From an uncultured Clostridia bacterium (GTDB lineage Bacteria > Bacillota > Clostridia > Christensenellales > UBA1242): a stretch of DNA of 8,547 nt. The position numbers were made by a program, and so were the translations under genes. The stretch covers positions 1 to 8,547 of the forward strand of contig CANQWP010000029.1 of the NCBI GenBank assembly GCA_947627585.1, read 5' to 3'. Positions 5,133 through 8,547 of the stretch are shown one piece after another; position 1 is the stretch's first letter, and the number at the start of each line of letters is the position of its first letter. Below the pieces are notes generated by a model, which saw only the letters and a list, made by a program, of their open reading frames with translations, had not been told where the DNA came from and made no database searches.

Positions 5133-7730
5133 TCAAGGCCTTGTGTTTTTCTCGATTTTGTTCACTTTTTTGCGAATTTTCTCAGCCTCCTGCCTTATCT
5201 CTTCTTGTTTGTTCAAAGCGTCAGCGCGATCTCTTTCAGCTTTTGCCATGTCTGTGTTGATTTGCGCCAGTTGATTGCGAGCTTCGTTTGTGTTGTCTTT
5301 AATTGCTTGAGTATCTCGTTGCACATCTTCAACTGCATGTCTTGCACGTGTGACAGCTCCAGTGTTAGCTGAAACCCTTCTGCCAACATCTTGCGTTGCC
5401 GCTGTTCCGGCATCAACTCTTGTGCCGAGGTCGCTGAGGCCTGCTTGCGTTGCGGCTGTTCCAGCATCAATGCGGTTGCCAAGGTTTGCACTCGCTCTGT
5501 TTATCGCTCTTCTTGTGGAAACATTGCCTGCGCTAACATTTTGATTGAGTGAACCCATGCCTTCGTTCAGTTGTCCCATGCCTGCATTCATTGAACCCAT
5601 TTGATCAACCATTGCAGCAGTGTTGGCAGCAGTTTCGCGAGCATAATCACGTGGTTTCCAAAGTCCTTCTGTGAAGCCTTTAAGACCTTTGTCGTCAAGG
5701 AAAGTGTCTTTTGCCAATGTCAGCGGTTTCCTGAATATATCTATTGCGTTATTTTTGGCAGCCTTCAAATTTCTGTTAACCCTGGCTTTGTTGTTTGCAA
5801 CAATTCTTGCTTGTCTGTCAGCCTTACGCTTTGCAACTTGTGCCTCTTTTGCATGTCGAGTATAAGCAGCATCTGCCCCCGATTTTGCATAGTTGGAGCG
5901 GACTTCTTCGGCTGTGGTTCCGCTTTTAACAGAGTTCCACATTGCATCAGTTTCTGCAGCCGACATTCCGGCAGCTGCGGCATTTGCGCGGAAGCTTGCC
6001 TCATCCAATGTACCATCTGTTTTGTCCGCAAAAGCATCGTCCAAAAGACGGTTTTTCTTGGCGTTTGCTTGTTCTGCAGCACGCTGATCCCACCTCAAAT
6101 CTTTTTCTTTGGAGGCTGCCCGTGCTTGACGCGCCCTCGCAATTCCAGCAGCTCCAGCTCTTCCAGCTGCTCGGAAAGGAAGGGTTGCAACGCCAACTGT
6201 TCCCAAAGTCATCTTTGCTGCTTTGCCCATGGTTTTGCCAACTTCTTCTTTTGCGCCTTCGCCGGTTTTGTTTGCATCTTCACCGCCAACAAGTCCGGAC
6301 ACCATGCCAATGAAGGCTTTGATGGAAACAAGCCCCACAATGACCATCAATGTGGTCATGAACGAATCGGCAATTGCAATGTTGAAAAATTTGATTTGTT
6401 GAATCAGCGGGAAAATCAAGAAAAAGATGTTCATTCCCAAGATGGCGCCATACGCCATGAGAACTTGTTTCATGAAGTTTTCTGTCCAACCCTTGCTGGC
6501 CTTTCCACCGTCAACTGGTCCAAGGCCAAAAAGTGGTGGGGCAACCAAGAAGAGCCCCAAGCACATGAAAATGCGCGTGATTAAGCCGATGATGATGTTT
6601 ATGAAAACTGTCACACAAACAATTGCCGCCCCAAAGCCAATGATGAAGTTGAAGCTCCACAGGTCATAATAATACCACACTGCTCCAATATTAAACTTTG
6701 AAAAGGCAGGAATGCTGTAGGTGAAGAAAAAGTTTGTTGCGACGTCTGCGGTCCAATCACCCGCCTCATCATCGTCATATTGAACTTCCACTCTTGCCAA
6801 TTCAGGTATCAAATGGACATTGCAAGAAAAGGCCGTGTCAATCATGTCCGCAAGGTCGTTGTTGTTTCTTGCCCCCGAAAAAAGCCCGACCTGCTCTTCC
6901 AAGCCAAAGATTGTTGTGCTGTCAATCGTGATTTCTTTGCGACGGGCGCGATTTGCGTTGTATGCCGCGGAGACAAACAAACTTCCAAAAAACGTCCTGT
7001 TTGTTGCGGCCGTCAATGCAAGCTCGTCTGTGTCCCAACTGAAATCTTGATCCAAATGGGACGCCCTTTTATATCTAACTTCGCTGCCATAGCCCCAAAG
7101 GTCATAATAGATATACGTTTGTTCCCCCGCGTTTTGGGAATTGCCGGCAGTGCCCCTTTTTGTTGTCGTTGGAACAAGCTTGTTTTCAGCGTCAAGGCTT
7201 TCAATGATGGAAGAAGGATTTGACGTTATGGTGTCAACAGCAGTCAGCACCGCTTGCGAAACATAAAGCCCAAGCACAACAATGACTGGCACAACGGCAA
7301 TGTTCAAAATCGCTTTCAAGCCGGCATAAACATATTGCATCGGGCCTTTGGCGGCCTTTTCGTCATAGTTATAGTGGCTTTTTATGATTGCAACAAACAC
7401 AGAAACAAAAGTGATGATCACTCCAAAAACGACAAACGACCAGAACACTGTGCTGAGAGTGGAATATGTGAACCCAGATTCATTTCCATCAAAATGAATG
7501 CCCAAAATTCCCGCAATGAAGTTTGTGACAATGTCGCCCGCAATCGGTTTGCCGTTTGCATTATAATATACGTCAAGCCCCGCGAGCTTTCGAAGTGCAA
7601 GCTGAAAAACGTCCAAAAGGCAGGCAAGAGACGAATAAAGAAGATAAATAATCTTTGGAATCATATTGAAAAGCTCAACGAAGAAGTCTATAATCCAATC
7701 AAACATGCCCAACAGCATTGATCCGTGCAT
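5133..7730 (-). CDS. VirB6/TrbL-like type IV secretion membrane protein with long repetitive tail
   Basis: The 865-residue protein has a polytopic membrane half. Hydrophobic segments lie near 10-45, 90-116, 137-160, 358-385, 388-405, 419-443 and 455-482, with a large hydrophilic loop at about 161-355. The block from FNIGAVWYYYDLWSFNF (346-362) through TRIFMCLGLFLVAPPLFGL (385-403), PVDGGKASKGW (405-415) and YGAILGMNIFF (427-437) is the pattern of VirB6-like channel proteins of Gram-positive conjugation systems. Residues 483-865 are hydrophilic, rich in Ala, Arg, Lys and Gln, and presumably cytoplasmic. They include three MGxxNxG heptads (711-731), two 18-residue repeats with DAGTAATQ (750-785) and a C-terminal coiled-coil-prone stretch (about 800-862). 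The ATG at 7730 has AAAAGGAG six bases upstream. No other secretion gene (VirB4, VirD4, relaxase) is beside it. Assignment to the family is from pattern memory; its job as a lone gene is unknown. Confidence 0.78.
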   Translation of the reverse strand: MHGSMLLGMFDWIIDFFVELFNMIPKIIYLLYSSLACLLDVFQLALRKLAGLDVYYNANGKPIAGDIVTNFIAGILGIHFDGNESGFTYSTLSTVFWSFVVFGVIITFVSVFVAIIKSHYNYDEKAAKGPMQYVYAGLKAILNIAVVPVIVVLGLYVSQAVLTAVDTITSNPSSIIESLDAENKLVPTTTKRGTAGNSQNAGEQTYIYYDLWGYGSEVRYKRASHLDQDFSWDTDELALTAATNRTFFGSLFVSAAYNANRARRKEITIDSTTIFGLEEQVGLFSGARNNNDLADMIDTAFSCNVHLIPELARVEVQYDDDEAGDWTADVATNFFFTYSIPAFSKFNIGAVWYYYDLWSFNFIIGFGAAIVCVTVFINIIIGLITRIFMCLGLFLVAPPLFGLGPVDGGKASKGWTENFMKQVLMAYGAILGMNIFFLIFPLIQQIKFFNIAIADSFMTTLMVIVGLVSIKAFIGMVSGLVGGEDANKTGEGAKEEVGKTMGKAAKMTLGTVGVATLPFRAAGRAGAAGIARARQARAASKEKDLRWDQRAAEQANAKKNRLLDDAFADKTDGTLDEASFRANAAAAGMSAAETDAMWNSVKSGTTAEEVRSNYAKSGADAAYTRHAKEAQVAKRKADRQARIVANNKARVNRNLKAAKNNAIDIFRKPLTLAKDTFLDDKGLKGFTEGLWKPRDYARETAANTAAMVDQMGSMNAGMGQLNEGMGSLNQNVSAGNVSTRRAINRASANLGNRIDAGTAATQAGLSDLGTRVDAGTAATQDVGRRVSANTGAVTRARHAVEDVQRDTQAIKDNTNEARNQLAQINTDMAKAERDRADALNKQEEIRQEAEKIRKKVNKIEKNTRP
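5376..5483 (-). repeat. Two 54-base tandem coding repeats in the VirB6-like gene
   Basis: Residues 750-767 and 768-785 of the protein are near-copies (LG[N/T]R[I/V]DAGTAATQ followed by five variable residues). A weaker third unit, RVSANTGAV, follows. At DNA level the two units are similar but not identical. Next to them, residues 711-731 (5538-5600) form three heptads of the type MG[S/Q][M/L]N[A/E/Q][G/N]. Confidence 0.8.
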
Positions 7731-7753
7731 ATCTTGCTCCTTTTATGACGAAT

Positions 7754-7780
7754 ATTATATATTCTTTCTCATTTTAACAA
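7754..7780 (-). promoter_or_regulatory. Likely promoter of the VirB6-like gene
   Basis: A perfect TATAAT (7759-7754 on the minus strand) lies 23 bases before the ATG and just before the AAAAGGAG site. The only -35 candidate is TTGTTA (7780-7775) with a short 15-base spacer, so the -35 assignment is weak. It shows that the gene can be transcribed alone. Confidence 0.5.
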
Positions 7781-7873
7781 ATAAAATCATTTTTTGCAAC
7801 AATTTTCGTGAGTTTTATCTCTTTTTCGCCATTTTTTTTGTGGGCCTGGCCTGCAGGATCGCATCTCCTTGTT

Positions 7874-8130
7874 TGTCATTCCTCACACCCCGCCTGTCAT
7901 TCTGAGCGGAGGCGTGCAACGCCGCAGTCGAAGAATCTCAATAAGCCAGGGCATTCATTTGGGCAGAAACCTTGTTTTGTCATTCCGACCGAACGAAGTG
8001 AGTGGAGGAATCTCAATAAATCAGGGTCTAGAAAGAAAAACAGCCCCTGGCCAGCGGAGATTCCTCGACTTTGCGCTCTCCGTCAAGAAAGCCCGTTGAG
8101 AGAGATTTGCTGCGCAAATGCGGAATGACA
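7874..8130. repeat. Palindromic intergenic repeat, copy 3 (composite)
   Basis: The region starts TGTCATTCC and ends GGAATGACA. It contains two further left ends, TGTCATTCTGAGCGG at 7895 and TGTCATTCCGACCG at 7978, each leading into GAATCTCAATAA. A single right half (CTGGCCAGCGGAGATTCCTCGAC) follows from about 8047. It therefore looks like nested or tandem insertions of the same element. Bases 8072-8121 are a 50-base perfect inverted copy of 4292-4341 in copy 1. The gene-free region 7731-8224 otherwise holds only the two flanking promoters and an AT-rich or pyrimidine-rich spacer. Confidence 0.75.
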
Positions 8131-8189
8131 ATTTTTCTTTGCTTTCTTTCCCCCTGCTTTCTTTTCCTTCCTTTCTTCTCTCTTTTCTC

Positions 8190-8218
8190 TTGATTTTCCT
8201 TTTCAAATTGACTATAAT
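8190..8218 (+). promoter_or_regulatory. Promoter of uvrC (predicted leaderless transcript)
   Basis: TTGATT (8190-8195) and TATAAT (8213-8218) are 17 bases apart. Only six bases separate the -10 box from the ATG at 8225, so the usual start point falls on or next to the A of the start codon. No Shine-Dalgarno sequence is present upstream. Confidence 0.75.
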
Positions 8219-8224
8219 ATTTTT

Positions 8225-8547
8225 ATGAATGAAAAAATTCGCCAAAAACTGAAAACCTTGACAACGCGCCCCGGCGTGTATATCATGCGTGACAAAAACG
8301 GCGAAATCATATACATCGGCAAAGCCAAAAACCTCAAAAATCGCGTCAGCCAATATTTCCGCAACTCCCAAAGCCAAGCAAGGTGCAAGCCATGGTTGGA
8401 CCACGTGGACGACTTCGACTATTTCATCGCCGTCAGCGAACTTGACGCGCTCGGCCTGGAAAGCAACCTCATTCACAAGCATCAGCCTTTTTACAACATT
8501 CTCCTCAAGGACGTAAAGGCGTTTCCATACATCAACATCAACATGAA
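8225..8547 (+). CDS. uvrC: UvrABC excinuclease subunit C, N-terminal part (partial)
   Basis: The frame stays open from the ATG to the window end, giving 107 codons plus two bases. The protein is the dual-incision nuclease of nucleotide excision repair; the visible part is the GIY-YIG domain, which makes the 3' cut. Motifs are RPGVYIM (15-21), IIYIGKAKNLKNRV (28-41), SELDAL and LESNLI (78-83), then YNILLKD (90-96) and FPYI. Y19, Y30, K33, R40, Y44 and E79 correspond to the catalytic residues of the family. The start fits because UvrC proteins begin about 15 residues before PGVY, and the next ATG (8285) lies inside the motif. It is transcribed away from the VirB6-like gene. A shorter UvrC-like nuclease cannot be excluded without the rest of the gene. 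Confidence 0.92.
   Translation, partial: MNEKIRQKLKTLTTRPGVYIMRDKNGEIIYIGKAKNLKNRVSQYFRNSQSQARCKPWLDHVDDFDYFIAVSELDALGLESNLIHKHQPFYNILLKDVKAFPYININM

Noticed and set aside
6014..6052. EF-hand-like loop (DKTDGTLDEASF) in the VirB6-like tail
   Set aside because: With the glycine set at loop position 6, the key acidic residues at positions 1, 3 and 12 are missing.
5601..6584. 327-residue plus-strand open frame rich in Cys, Ser and Phe
   Set aside because: It is antisense to the VirB6-like gene and reflects that gene's codon usage; no ribosome binding site or motif was seen.
4283..8130. CRISPR array from the repeated intergenic units
   Set aside because: The copies are few, far apart, of different length and orientation, and have no regular spacers or cas genes.

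Overview
The window looks like chromosome from an anaerobic, moderately AT-rich Gram-positive-type bacterium (Bacillota, probably a Clostridia-like gut lineage). The clues are a single-chain pyruvate:ferredoxin oxidoreductase, a YqeY-type protein, a lipoprotein with an LAGC lipobox, an elongator tRNA-Met very like that of Bacillus subtilis, a VirB6-like protein of the kind found in Gram-positive conjugation systems, and clear TTGACA/TATAAT promoters. TGA is used as a stop in several genes, so the genetic code is the ordinary bacterial one. The species cannot be named from this sequence.

Left part (1-4200): the 3' end of the pyruvate:ferredoxin oxidoreductase gene is followed by a glycerophosphodiester phosphodiesterase gene with its own near-consensus promoter. 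A bidirectional terminator separates this from three genes on the minus strand. Two of these, yqeY and a metallophosphoesterase, form a small operon with a 4-base overlap. The third, a beta-propeller-like lipoprotein, has its own promoter, whose -35 box overlaps the stop codon of the metallophosphoesterase gene. These are ordinary housekeeping or envelope genes.

Middle part (4187-5132): a 946-base region without protein genes. It holds an elongator tRNA-Met(CAU) with promoter and terminator, and a 59-base exact second copy of the tRNA 3' end plus its terminator 225 bases downstream. It also holds a further hairpin with a T-run and two copies of a palindromic intergenic repeat bounded by TGTCAT.../...ATGACA.

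Right part (5097-8547): a single large minus-strand gene encodes an 865-residue VirB6/TrbL-like type IV secretion membrane protein with a long repetitive, coiled-coil-prone tail. No other secretion gene lies beside it, and it has its own terminator and ribosome binding site. It is followed by a composite third copy of the intergenic repeat, which shares a 50-base perfect inverted repeat with the first copy, so the two bracket the tRNA and the VirB6-like gene. The window ends with the start of uvrC, whose promoter is so close to the start codon that the mRNA is predicted to be leaderless.

The most notable points are the isolated VirB6-like gene, the truncated tRNA/terminator duplication beside it (possibly an attachment-site scar), and the inverted repeat copies around both. 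These suggest a locus shaped by mobile DNA, but no integrase or transposase is visible in the window.
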